Shown here piece after piece: positions 16,388 through 24,671 of a stretch of DNA of 49,055 nucleotides. How positions within the stretch are numbered: the first letter of the stretch is position 1; each line of letters begins with the position of its first letter. The position numbers and the translations under genes are program-made. The DNA is from Mycobacterium colombiense (lineage in GTDB: Bacteria; Actinomycetota; Actinomycetes; Mycobacteriales; Mycobacteriaceae): contig NZ_QMEV01000041.1 in assembly GCF_003284935.1 (NCBI RefSeq), forward strand, positions 1 through 49,055. Direction: 5' to 3'. Below the pieces are notes generated by a model. It ran no database searches. It worked only from the letters and a program-made list of their open reading frames with translations, and was not told the origin of the DNA.

Positions 16388-16692
16388 GAGCGGGTAAAAC
16401 CTTTTCCCGGCAGATTCGACTGCGACAAATACGCCGCAGCCCGGCGCAGCACCTCGTTCTCCTGCTCGAGCAGCTTGATCCGTCGGCGGGCCTCCCGCAG
16501 CTCCGCGGACTCACTCGTTGCGGTGCCAGGCCGCGAACCGTCATCGACCGCGGCTTGGCGCAGCCACTTCGACAACGTGATCGGATGCACCCCGAAATCG
16601 GCGGCGATCTGCTCGAGCGTCACGCCTTCATCGCGGTTACGGGCGACCCGCACAACATCGTCACGAAACTCCTTGGGATACGGCCGTGCCAT
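16384..16692 (-). CDS. IS3-family transposase OrfA
   Basis: The roughly 102-residue protein beginning MARPYPKEFRDDVVRVARN has a helix-turn-helix (VTLEQIAADFGVHPITLSKWL) and a C-terminal leucine zipper (ELREARRRIKLLEQENEVLR). This is the DNA-end recognition subunit of IS3 elements. An upstream in-frame start at 16743 would read into the terminal inverted repeat and is less likely. Confidence 0.93.
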   Translation of the reverse strand: MARPYPKEFRDDVVRVARNRDEGVTLEQIAADFGVHPITLSKWLRQAAVDDGSRPGTATSESAELREARRRIKLLEQENEVLRRAAAYLSQSNLPGKGFTRS

Positions 16693-16786
16693 GGTGACAT
16701 CCTTCCAGCCCGCCCACGCTGGGCAAGCCATCTCAGTTGTCACCTATTCGTGCAGCAGACCCCTTGTAGACAAGCACAACGAATGC

Positions 16787-16815
16787 TTGTTGGTGTCACA
16801 GTTCGTGGATAGCAT
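16787..16815 (+). promoter_or_regulatory. Putative promoter of the Tap-like operon
   Basis: TTGTTG (16787-16792) and TAGCAT (16810-16815) are separated by exactly 17 bases, 40 bases before the first start codon of the operon. The right end of the IS lies only 24 bases upstream of the -35 box. An inverted repeat CAAGCA/TGCTTG overlaps the -35 region. Confidence 0.5.
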
Positions 16816-16854
16816 CACACCCGTGCTGAACGTAGCTGCAGAACGCAGGCGGCC

Positions 16855-17247
16855 ATGACGACGACGGATCCTAGCGTCGCGTCGATTCAGGCTGCCGCGC
16901 AACGGGAATCGGCAAGCTTTGCCTCGAAGATGGCTGATTCATCTCTGGCGGCCGCAGTGGATGTCTGGCTGCGGCGCGTGGCCCGTCGCAAAGCTACACC
17001 TGCGCAACGTGCTCGACTGGTTAAAGCTGTGGAACGAGCTAGTGCCGCTGAAACCAAAGCGGTGCAGCTGACGCGCGCCGCGCTCTTACGCGCCGCCGGC
17101 CTCGATGAGCGACCCGCCGCCGCGGCGGCGATCGCGGCCGGTGCGACCTACACCGAAGTCGGTGCCGTACTCGGGATGACCCAGCAGGGGGCCAGCGCGC
17201 GCATCCGTCCGTACCTGGCCGCCCGCACGCCTGAAGGCCGCCTATGA
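16855..17247 (+). CDS. Small HTH-containing protein, first gene of the Tap-like operon
   Basis: The 130-residue product is Ala-rich and helical, with a helix-turn-helix-like segment near the C-terminus (GATYTEVGAVLGMTQQGASARIR, about 96-118). It starts with ATG after AGGCGG and overlaps the next gene by four bases (ATGA). It may be the regulator of the operon or an accessory DNA-binding factor. I do not recognise a named family. Confidence 0.65.
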   Translation: MTTTDPSVASIQAAAQRESASFASKMADSSLAAAVDVWLRRVARRKATPAQRARLVKAVERASAAETKAVQLTRAALLRAAGLDERPAAAAAIAAGATYTEVGAVLGMTQQGASARIRPYLAARTPEGRL

Positions 17248-20200
17248 CGGACGCAAACACAGCGTCGCTAGTCGTTGAGCGTCACGTCGTGATTGTCACC
17301 GGCGCGGGTGCGTTCACGGTCGGCGGTGATGTCCTTACCGGGCCGGTGGACTCCGTCGACAAGCTTGAGAAGCTAATCGAGTGGGCGCACGGCAGTCGTG
17401 GCCTACTGCAGCCGATACCTGCCGGGGATGCCGATGCGGACCCTGCCCGGATATGGGTGGTAGGTGCGGGGTGTCGCCAGTTGATTACTCCCGACGCCGG
17501 CGCGGGGGATTCCGGACTGGTCGAGCAGCTGGGGCGGTCGTTGGCGCCGCTGGTGGGGCGCGGTTGGGAGCTGCGGCACGGAAAGGGACGTGCGGTCGTT
17601 CTGGCTCGGGGAGTTGGCGCGCAACGTGTTTCGGTCGAGATCGTGGCCGAGCTGCATCCCTGGTTAGTCGGTGAGCGCGACGATCTTGTCGAGGACGCGG
17701 CTGAATTGGGGCGCCGCCTGCACCGGTGGTCGGTCGTGCTGGGAGCGCTGCCCGCAGGCAGCGGAGCGGCCTCGGCGGCGGTGATCAATGACCGCATCAT
17801 GCGGGCCCGCGCCGGGCGGCGGGGGGCCGTCGTGTCCGGGCCCGGGGTGCTGCCGGCGCACGTTATGGCCGAGATCCGCGTTCAGCCACCTTGGTGTGCG
17901 CCTGCTACGGAGGTCGAAGAGGAATTCGAGCACAGCGACCAGCTGGTGTGGCTGGCCCAGGAATGCCCTGAGCTGGCGGCCGCGGGAACACTGACGTTCG
18001 GATACGGCCAACCGCAGGTGCTGGACGCCACAACAGCAGCTGCAGCCAGCACCGGCCAGAAGCGGCCATTCGGACTGTGGAGGGTCACGCTCCCGCCGGC
18101 TGGTGACTTGCGGTTGCCTCAGATGCTGCCGCCGCCTCACCCACAGATGCGCCTTGATACGCCAACCCTGGCCTGGGTGACCACCGAGGATCTTGACGGG
18201 CTGGCCAAAGACGTCCGCGACGGCGGCGCCGGCCTGCCCGCAGCTCGGCTCGGCATCGAGCAGGCGATCGTGTGGCCCCAGCAGACCCGCCTCTTGGAAG
18301 CCTGGTCGACGCGGCTGCGCGAAGCCCGGGAAGAGTTCGCCAACGATGCGCCACTACGTGCGCTCGTCGATTCGGCTGCCGCGGAATATCTGCAGGCGCT
18401 GGCCGACCCCGAACCGTGGGCTGATCCAGCGTGGCGACAGCACTTCCAGCCAGCCTGGGCCGCGGCGATCGCCGCGCGTGTGCGATTCCGTGGCCGGCGG
18501 GCAGCGATGCGGATCTCGCGCGAATACCGGCTGTGGCCGGTGTATGCGCGCGATACCGCGATGATCTATGCGACTGGCCTCGACGAAGCGACGGGTGAGC
18601 CAGTTGATCTGTCCGACACCCATTCCCGACTGGGACGCATGACGGTGACCCACCAAGCGGCGGTGACTGACGAGCTCATCCTCGAGGTCCTGACCGCTGA
18701 GAACACCGCCGAGGTCGCCGTTGCGCTGAGCGCTGCACTCGAGGGACCCGGCCAACGAACGCCCATCGCCGTCGCGCCCAAGCTGGAAGCCAGCAATCCA
18801 AGAGGTGTGGAGAGCCCGGCATCGGAAACCGCTGCTGTGGATGCTGACCAGGGGCCCCTCAACGGGGCGTCGGTACCGGCTAAGGGATCGGCAGCCAAGG
18901 ACGATGTGACACCGTCGCCGACGACGGCCGGGACCCAATCTGGCCGCGCCTCGAACAGGGCCGTATCTGGCGGCGCACCGGCCGCGGTGTTGCACACCGA
19001 TGGGCTCTGGCTGGCCGATGGCACCCGGGTCGAACTGGGCCCACCGATCGTGCACGTGGGTCAGGTCGCCGAGCTTGCCTATACGCACCATCTCGGGTAC
19101 CGCCTCACCGCGAAATACAATGAGCCAGGACAAATTTGGATCACCGAAGCGGCGTGCCAGGAATTCGGTATCGACGTCGCTGCCATCAGTCGCCGCGATC
19201 GCGCCAAGTCGCTGCGCCAACTCACCGAAAACATCGACTTCGTCACCGGCGCGGTCAACGAAGGATGGAGCCTGGGCGGGGCGGGGGAGGACCCTAACGC
19301 TCACCGGCTGGGCACCTGGACCCGCGTCTATCGAGACGACAAGCGCGGTGTGATGATCGCGCTCATCCCCGGCATGGGTACCGGCGCGGATGAGATGCCG
19401 ATCTTGTCCGATGAACCGGCGCCAGCTCAGATCGCCAAGCGGCTGCAGCTATTGGCTGACGCGTTGCGGTTCCCGTGGAAAATCAACGCCGGTGTTACCG
19501 CGGTGGACTTGATGTTGCAGACCAGAACCAAGACGTGGTCCCCACAGGAGTGGCGCGACGTCGTCTTCGCGCCGTCGACAACCGCGCCGCCATTCGGTAT
19601 CGGAGATGTGGAATCGGACTTCGATTGGTCACGCCGACCCACCAGCGACGAACGCCAACGCCGCTACATCCACGCCTATGACCGTGGCGGCTCCTATGTG
19701 GCCGGCATCGCCGGTCTGGAGTTGCCCATCGGCGACCCAGTCCACCACCCCGATGGGGCACCATTTAACGCCAAGACACCGGGCTACTGGCTAGTCGACA
19801 TCCCCGAAACCCCCGACTGGCGGCTGCCCTTTGTCCTCAACCCGAGAGGACTGCAGTTCACCGGCCCCAAGTGGGTATGCACCCCGACGTTGGAGCGCGC
19901 TATCGAGCTCGGCTACCAACCACAAATCCTGCAAGCATGGCTGTGGTCGCGCCACGGCCGAGTGCTACTGGGCTGGTACGAACGGTTCCGCGACGCCAGT
20001 GCGATGCTGGACCTCGACGATCCCGACGCTCAAGCCGCGCGTGATCAAGCCAAAATCATCCGCACCCACGGGATCGGCATCATCGGCTCCGATGAGCACC
20101 TCAAAGGCAAACCCGCCTACAGCCCCGAACGGCGGCTGCACGTACTCGCCAAAGCAAAGGCCAACATCGTCTACCGGCTACACCAAATCGGTGAGAAGAC

Positions 20201-20450
20201 GGGGCAGTGGCCCTTGGCGGTGGCCACCGACACGGTCCTCTACGCCTCCGATGACCCGGATCCGGTGACAGCCTGGCCTGGTGGGCCAGAGTCGTTTGGC
20301 CGCGGCTTCGGGCAGTACAAGCCGGAAGGCTCTGGGCTGCTCGACGAGCACCTCGAGCACCTCAACGGACGTGACTACCGCGGCAAACGAGACTTGATCC
20401 CCGCCCGTGAGTGGCGCGCCAATCTGTGCACTGACGCTGAGGGCTGCTGA
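17244..20450 (+). CDS. Large replication-type protein resembling telomere-associated protein Tap
   Basis: The 1068-residue soluble protein has an N-terminal half of unknown fold, a Ser/Thr/Ala-rich linker (about 505-580) and a C-terminal domain. The C-terminal domain resembles what I recall of Streptomyces Tap, which recruits the terminal protein to linear DNA ends. It has YDRGGSYVAG (813-818), PGYWLVDIPETPDW, KAKANIVYRL (970-977) and ATDTVLYASDDPDP (994-1007). These blocks occur in the order and with the form of family B polymerase motifs A, B and C, partly degenerate. It overlaps the genes before and after it (ATGA, TGATG), so all are translated together. A replication initiator of another type remains possible. 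Confidence 0.6.
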   Translation: MTDANTASLVVERHVVIVTGAGAFTVGGDVLTGPVDSVDKLEKLIEWAHGSRGLLQPIPAGDADADPARIWVVGAGCRQLITPDAGAGDSGLVEQLGRSLAPLVGRGWELRHGKGRAVVLARGVGAQRVSVEIVAELHPWLVGERDDLVEDAAELGRRLHRWSVVLGALPAGSGAASAAVINDRIMRARAGRRGAVVSGPGVLPAHVMAEIRVQPPWCAPATEVEEEFEHSDQLVWLAQECPELAAAGTLTFGYGQPQVLDATTAAAASTGQKRPFGLWRVTLPPAGDLRLPQMLPPPHPQMRLDTPTLAWVTTEDLDGLAKDVRDGGAGLPAARLGIEQAIVWPQQTRLLEAWSTRLREAREEFANDAPLRALVDSAAAEYLQALADPEPWADPAWRQHFQPAWAAAIAARVRFRGRRAAMRISREYRLWPVYARDTAMIYATGLDEATGEPVDLSDTHSRLGRMTVTHQAAVTDELILEVLTAENTAEVAVALSAALEGPGQRTPIAVAPKLEASNPRGVESPASETAAVDADQGPLNGASVPAKGSAAKDDVTPSPTTAGTQSGRASNRAVSGGAPAAVLHTDGLWLADGTRVELGPPIVHVGQVAELAYTHHLGYRLTAKYNEPGQIWITEAACQEFGIDVAAISRRDRAKSLRQLTENIDFVTGAVNEGWSLGGAGEDPNAHRLGTWTRVYRDDKRGVMIALIPGMGTGADEMPILSDEPAPAQIAKRLQLLADALRFPWKINAGVTAVDLMLQTRTKTWSPQEWRDVVFAPSTTAPPFGIGDVESDFDWSRRPTSDERQRRYIHAYDRGGSYVAGIAGLELPIGDPVHHPDGAPFNAKTPGYWLVDIPETPDWRLPFVLNPRGLQFTGPKWVCTPTLERAIELGYQPQILQAWLWSRHGRVLLGWYERFRDASAMLDLDDPDAQAARDQAKIIRTHGIGIIGSDEHLKGKPAYSPERRLHVLAKAKANIVYRLHQIGEKTGQWPLAVATDTVLYASDDPDPVTAWPGGPESFGRGFGQYKPEGSGLLDEHLEHLNGRDYRGKRDLIPAREWRANLCTDAEGC

Positions 20451-21169
20451 TGGCGCGCCGAGGCAGACGACGCAGCCGAATCAGTGCCAGCGATCTGGCG
20501 GGGTACGGCTCGGTCGCTAACGGAACGGTCGACGTCGACCGCGCCGCACGGGGCTTGGGTGCATCCAAACGCGATGTCCGCCAAGCGATCCGGCAAGCAC
20601 AAGCAGCGCAAAGCAACACGTTCTTGCGGCGGATCTCAGGCCGGCGTGAGGCCGACTCCGCAGAGGGCAGCAGCATGCGAGGCATGTTGCAGGCAGTGTT
20701 CGGCCGGGGCCCGCGTGGTGGGGCAGTCAACGCCAGAGCCGCCGCGCAATCACTCGGAGTTTCCCAGGGCACCGTACGGCGCTGGGCCGCTGGCACCCAA
20801 CAACCGTCGAAGGGCCGACTGGCGTCGATCCGGGCAGCGGCGCGGCGCGTCACGACGACCAAACGGGGTCGACGGGGGGCCACGGCGGACTTCCGCAGCA
20901 GCTCACAAGGCAGGCAGGCGCTTCGCACTGGCAGCAAAATCTGGGTCAGCGGTGAGCAAGGCGTGGGCGGCTACGACCAGGGGTATGCGCGCGATCGCCG
21001 CGTGGCCAACGACATCAGTCCCGAGGAGATCGAGGCCCTGTTGCGGGCTTATGAGGACGGCGGCGATGAGGGCCTTCGAAAGTGGATGAAAGAGTTCTTC
21101 GACGACAAGTACGTCGCTGGCTGGGACTTCGTAACTATAGACGATTTCGGTATCGGTACCCCCGAATGA
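20450..21169 (+). CDS. Double-HTH protein, candidate telomere terminal protein (Tpg-like)
   Basis: The 239-residue basic protein has two helix-turn-helix-like regions (about 28-50 and 92-117, the latter AAAQSLGVSQGTVRRWAAG). Its acidic C-terminus contains LRKWMKEFFDDKYVAGWDFVTIDDF. Streptomyces Tpg proteins likewise have a HTH of the form GVSxRTVxRW and end in a hydrophobic-acidic segment. Together with the Tap-like neighbour this suggests a protein that primes or caps ends. It could instead be a transcription regulator. The start overlaps the upstream stop (TGATG). Confidence 0.45.
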   Translation: MARRGRRRSRISASDLAGYGSVANGTVDVDRAARGLGASKRDVRQAIRQAQAAQSNTFLRRISGRREADSAEGSSMRGMLQAVFGRGPRGGAVNARAAAQSLGVSQGTVRRWAAGTQQPSKGRLASIRAAARRVTTTKRGRRGATADFRSSSQGRQALRTGSKIWVSGEQGVGGYDQGYARDRRVANDISPEEIEALLRAYEDGGDEGLRKWMKEFFDDKYVAGWDFVTIDDFGIGTPE

Positions 21170-21846
21170 GCCTGCAAGCCAAAGCAATACGGCCCAACGC
21201 TGGGCCCCGGTGGAGCCGCAAAAGACTCATCGACATGCTGCTCGACTGTTACGGCGCCACCCCCCGGAACACCGTCGACGCGGCGGCGGTCGCCGCGTAT
21301 GCCGGTGTCACACCCTCCACCGTTCGCCGCTGGATCTCCAAGCGGCACCCGCCATCTCGGCGCATGGCCATCCCGAAACATCGGATCGCCCAACTGCAAC
21401 GCGGTCCCGCCGATGTCGAGCGGCGCAACGACCAGCAGTATCGATACGCGCTCAATGCGCTCGCATCGATCGAGGACGAGAGCGCAATCCTGCCGGCCTG
21501 GCGCGAACAAGGCTGGCTCGACCCGCACACCGTGGCCATCATCGCCATTCACGCCAAGCCCTGGCTGCAAGTCGCCGTCACCAACGCCAGCACACGGGCA
21601 TTAGGGGAACTGCGACGCCGGGGAACGCTAGTGGCCAGCCGGACGGTGCCGACACGATTCCACGCCCAAGTCCTGGCCCACGCCGTGATGGTCCGTCAAC
21701 AAGCATGGCGAGTCCACCCCGCACCGCGCTATCTTGCTGCCGGCCGTACACAAGCCTGGATGGCAGACGCGCCCCCGATCGACCTCGCCACGCTGGCTGC
21801 TGACCTGGGAATAGTGCACCCGGCCTCCGACCAGAGCGCCGGTTAG
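21166..21846 (+). CDS. HTH DNA-binding protein of the Tap-like operon
   Basis: The 226-residue protein starts at an ATG overlapping the previous stop (ATGA). A helix-turn-helix lies at about 38-58 (DAAAVAAYAGVTPSTVRRWIS), very like the one in the preceding gene, followed by a mostly helical C-terminal region. The two genes may be distant paralogues. Its place in a coupled four-gene operon suggests a role in replication or end maintenance; no specific function is recognised. Confidence 0.6.
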   Translation: MSLQAKAIRPNAGPRWSRKRLIDMLLDCYGATPRNTVDAAAVAAYAGVTPSTVRRWISKRHPPSRRMAIPKHRIAQLQRGPADVERRNDQQYRYALNALASIEDESAILPAWREQGWLDPHTVAIIAIHAKPWLQVAVTNASTRALGELRRRGTLVASRTVPTRFHAQVLAHAVMVRQQAWRVHPAPRYLAAGRTQAWMADAPPIDLATLAADLGIVHPASDQSAG

Positions 21847-21855
21847 GCTTAGCAA

Positions 21856-22242
21856 GTGGTCCTGTTCAGGCGCTTCGCCGCGCGGACTCGAATCAAACGC
21901 GCCTCCGCCGAAGCCTTGAGTCAGCCGCTCTTTGGCATGCGGCGCCAGAGCTCGATCGACTCATCGGCGATCGACTTGCCATCAGGGACGGCGCCCCCCG
22001 TCGCAGCGAACCAGGCCGGGGCCCCCGCGCCGCGCTCAACGGCGGTGGCGGTGGCCGCTGAGCCAGTCAGTGAACGCCAGCATCACGCCGGTGCTGTCGT
22101 CACGCTCGAGGCATACGGGCTGGCAGATCCCTATCGACCTGAGGCCTATGCGCAGTGGCTTCCTGACTGCCCGAACTGGCGTTTGACCCGCCGTGCGTAC
22201 AGGCGACAACGACGCCGTCGACGACGAGTGGGCGCGGCCTGA
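21856..22242 (+). CDS. Small basic hypothetical protein
   Basis: The 128-residue product starts with GTG nine bases after the preceding stop. It has an Ala/Pro-rich middle and a C-terminal segment (LADPYRPEAYAQWLPDCPNWRLTRRAYRRQRRR) ending in a run of arginines, which suggests nucleic-acid binding. It probably belongs to the same transcript as the Tap-like operon. Not recognised. Confidence 0.5.
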   Translation: MVLFRRFAARTRIKRASAEALSQPLFGMRRQSSIDSSAIDLPSGTAPPVAANQAGAPAPRSTAVAVAAEPVSERQHHAGAVVTLEAYGLADPYRPEAYAQWLPDCPNWRLTRRAYRRQRRRRRRVGAA

Positions 22243-22266
22243 ACCAGTGTCTTGCTCGCCGGAAGG

Positions 22267-22908
22267 TCAGCGCGAAGCGGACTGCGTAGCTTTGGGCGCC
22301 AACGTGGGCAACGTGATTGTTGTCAAAGGATTCTGAGTGGGCGTGGTGGGGCTGTGGTGGCTTTCTTTGCTGGTTGCTATGGCCACAATCAGTGCGACAA
22401 TCAGTGGAATCATAATGAGCGGCAGCCACATCCACCATTTGGTGTATGCCGGACGGGTGGGTGGAGGCGCCCATACATGGATGTGGCGGCCGCCCGCTTG
22501 GTAAGTCGCCCACCATAGCGCGTAGTCGTGCGCTTGACCGGCTTGGCGGCGCAGCACTGTGCGGGCGCGCGCGTTTCGCGCCAACGAGATCGGATTCCAC
22601 ACCAGCGAGCCCATGCTCCACCAACCGGCCAGCATGCAGTGCTGTTGAGCAGCATCGATCGCGGCCTCGCACTGCGCATAGCTACCGGTGGTGATGCACG
22701 GCTGATTCAGCCACAACATCACAGCGCCAGTGTGTTTGAACGTGCGCACCTGAAACGTCGGCTCCACTGGCGGCGGTGGATATGCCGCCGGAGCCGAGCT
22801 TGAGGGCGCTGGATAACCCGGCGACGCTGGCGGCAGATAACCGGGTCTCGCGCCCCCGGCGCTAGGAGGATAACCGCCCGGTAGTGGCTGCGGGTTCGGC
22901 TGCGACAC
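22267..22908 (-). CDS. Proline-rich protein with C-terminal membrane anchor
   Basis: The roughly 213-residue product has a Pro/Gly/Tyr-rich N-terminus (to about 50), a folded middle with paired Cys (QPCITTGSYAQCEAAIDAAQQHC), and a transmembrane helix (WWMWLPLIMIPLIVALIVAI). A short Thr-rich tail follows. I prefer the GTG at 22908, seven bases after GAGG, to the TTG at 22950. It converges with the Tap-like operon. Function unknown. Confidence 0.65.
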   Translation of the reverse strand: MSQPNPQPLPGGYPPSAGGARPGYLPPASPGYPAPSSSAPAAYPPPPVEPTFQVRTFKHTGAVMLWLNQPCITTGSYAQCEAAIDAAQQHCMLAGWWSMGSLVWNPISLARNARARTVLRRQAGQAHDYALWWATYQAGGRHIHVWAPPPTRPAYTKWWMWLPLIMIPLIVALIVAIATSKESHHSPTTPTQNPLTTITLPTLAPKATQSASR

Positions 22909-22925
22909 CCTTCGACCTCGATCTC

Positions 22926-23201
22926 TCAAGACGCGTGAATCTTGCAGCAATCAAAGTAGCCGAGTTTCATGACGACACGAAGCTCTTGGTGGTGCTGGTG
23001 CCGTCGCTGTGGTTGCTGGTGTAGCGCGTGCTGGCGGTATCGACTGCGCAGGTGCTGGACCACGTTGTTGGCGTAGGTCAGACTGTCGCCCGTGGGCAGC
23101 GGGATGCATCCGGCCGCACCGGTGGATTCGCGGGTGACGCCGTCGGATCCCACGCGCTGCGCGCTGAGGAATTTTTTCGCGTGTGGTCTTCGAAAAGCCA
23201 C
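22926..23201 (-). CDS. Doubtful small ORF in a gap
   Basis: The stretch 22950-23356 has no strong gene. The best frame encodes 91 residues with a fairly natural first 60 (for example PLPTGDSLTYANNVVQHL) and a His/Gln-rich end. It starts with GTG and overlaps no neighbour's likely start. No domain is recognised; it may be noise. Confidence 0.3.
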   Translation of the reverse strand: MAFRRPHAKKFLSAQRVGSDGVTRESTGAAGCIPLPTGDSLTYANNVVQHLRSRYRQHALHQQPQRRHQHHQELRVVMKLGYFDCCKIHAS

Positions 23202-23356
23202 TTGGGCTCGTGGTCGTGATCCGCATGGTTGGCTCCCTGAGCGGGCAAGCGTCTCAGGGTTCGACCCGATCTGGATGATGCATGACCCTTCCGACCCAAC
23301 AGCTGTGCGATAGGCTCGGCTCGTCGGTCAAACTCCCTGCCCGGAAAGAGCTTTCG

Positions 23357-23824
23357 ATGCGCATTGCCAGCGGGCCACGGTGGGGGTGGGCCGCATTCGC
23401 CGCGGTCTGCTTGACCGCATGTTCGTCCCAGCCTTCGTCGTCGGCGCCGACCCTGGCGCCATCCACCAAGGAGCCCATACCAGCGCTGAACGGAAGCTAC
23501 ACGTTCACCACTGACGGCGCGCGACTCACCGTTGACGGTCAGCCACGCGCGGGAGGCGTCGTGTCCAAGACGGTCTGGGAGATCAATGCATGCGGGCCTG
23601 GTTGCGCTCATGTGCAGTCCTCACTGGGCTGGACGGCTGAGTTACACCTTGTCGAACACACATGGCAGGCAACGCGGAAACTGCCCGCCGACTGCGCCGC
23701 GGAGCCCTCCATCATCAGCTACTCGCTTGACGCCCAAACATTGACGGGGACCGCCACCAACTCCTTACCGTGCGCGCAGCCTCCGGGTGTCGCCGTGGTC
23801 CCAGCAACCCTCACTAAGAACTGA
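23357..23824 (+). CDS. Small secreted lipoprotein
   Basis: The ATG at 23357 follows GGAAAGAG and gives a 155-residue product. It has a lipoprotein signal ending in the lipobox LTAC (about residues 17-20), then a Ser/Pro linker and a compact domain with four Cys (INACGPGCAHV; PADCAAEP; SLPCAQPP). The longer frame from 23282 would bury the signal peptide and is rejected. It resembles short mycobacterial surface lipoproteins; function unknown. Confidence 0.8.
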   Translation: MRIASGPRWGWAAFAAVCLTACSSQPSSSAPTLAPSTKEPIPALNGSYTFTTDGARLTVDGQPRAGGVVSKTVWEINACGPGCAHVQSSLGWTAELHLVEHTWQATRKLPADCAAEPSIISYSLDAQTLTGTATNSLPCAQPPGVAVVPATLTKN

Positions 23825-24155
23825 GGCCACGGCAGGCCCAATCCTGTTCGCGGGCACGACATGCCACGAGCGGCTGGCGTGTTCTGCGCCTCGACGAGAG
23901 TGTTTCGCGAGACACTGGTGGCGGCCTACCGCGAGGTGTATGCCCCATGCCCACCCTCATCGTCCCGGATCTGCACGTGGTGATGTGCTGTGTGCCGTGC
24001 CCTGTCACCTGTGCGCGATGCTGGGCTGCGATGTGAAAAGGGGAAATCGAATCCCCCGCACTGCCCTTCGTGCGCCAGCAGAGACCGGGCTTGGCCCGCC
24101 GGTCAAGGCTTGTGCACGCCTCCGCGACAACTACCTGCTACACCTCGGGGTCCTG
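23825..24155. other. Gap without a recognisable gene
   Basis: About 330 bases between two convergent genes. Frames on both strands look random. A short self-complementary stretch near 24040 (GGGGAAATCGAATCCCC) recalls a tRNA T-arm, but no cloverleaf was found around it. Confidence 0.4.
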
Positions 24156-24626
24156 TCACTCCTGTAGGTCGACCTCCCAGTTCGATCGTTGAATCCGCAC
24201 GTCGAGCTCACGAAGCTCGCGGGCAACCTGATCGGCCCGGGCCCGCAAATCAGCGACCGCCACCGCAGACAGCATCTTGAGCTCTGAGCGCAATTGCCGC
24301 GTGTAGCCCTGCTGATTCTTCCCGGCGGCCGCGTCCGCTGCGCTGGTCAGAACATGGTGACGCCACCGCAGCGCGTCCCGGCGGCCCAACGCGTCGGTCA
24401 GCGTGCCGTCCGAGCTGATCGTCGTGGCGGCGTTCGTACGGTTGATCCGCTGGATGAGGATTTGGAACTCGTCGATGACGCCGTCGACTTCGGCGAGCAG
24501 GGCCGCAGCATCCTCGGCTGGTTCTTCGCCCTCCTGGTAGCGGGCGTTGCTCACGATGCGCGTGCGCAACTGTTCGATCTTGCGGACCGCATCCGCCCGC
24601 AGCGACAACGCCTCTGCCAATTTCAC
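24156..24626 (-). CDS. DIP1984-family protein
   Basis: The 156-residue helical protein begins VKLAEALSLRADAVRKIEQL and contains QEGEEPAEDAAALL, INRTNAAT and LGRRDALRWRH, all characteristic of the DIP1984 family (sometimes labelled septicolysin) of small actinobacterial and other bacterial proteins. The GTG at 24626 has GAAGGAG upstream and matches the family start. The biochemical role of this family is not established. Confidence 0.85.
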   Translation of the reverse strand: MKLAEALSLRADAVRKIEQLRTRIVSNARYQEGEEPAEDAAALLAEVDGVIDEFQILIQRINRTNAATTISSDGTLTDALGRRDALRWRHHVLTSAADAAAGKNQQGYTRQLRSELKMLSAVAVADLRARADQVARELRELDVRIQRSNWEVDLQE

Positions 24627-24671
24627 AGCTACTCCTTCACAGCTTGCCCAACCATGATGGTCCAGCACCGG

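Larger units (their letters stand above)
15495..16762 (-). mobile_element. Intact IS3-family insertion sequence
   Basis: The element is 1268 bp. Its terminal inverted repeats are 25 bp with one mismatch: 15495-15519 and the complement of 16738-16762, both beginning GGGTCTGCTGCACG. It is flanked by a 3-bp target duplication CTT at 15492-15494 and 16763-16765. It carries orfA and orfB in the IS3 arrangement on the minus strand. Both genes look intact, so recent insertion or activity is likely. Confidence 0.93.

Noticed and set aside
15614..16858. 414-residue open frame on the plus strand across the IS
   Set aside because: It is antisense to the transposase genes, has no domain, and its composition mirrors the DDE transposase on the other strand.
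18354..19304. 316-residue minus-strand frame inside the Tap-like gene
   Set aside because: Antisense shadow; the plus frame carries the conserved blocks and the overlapping operon structure.
24030..24070. tRNA-like T-arm (GGGGAAATCGAATCCCC)
   Set aside because: No acceptor, D or anticodon stems could be drawn around it.
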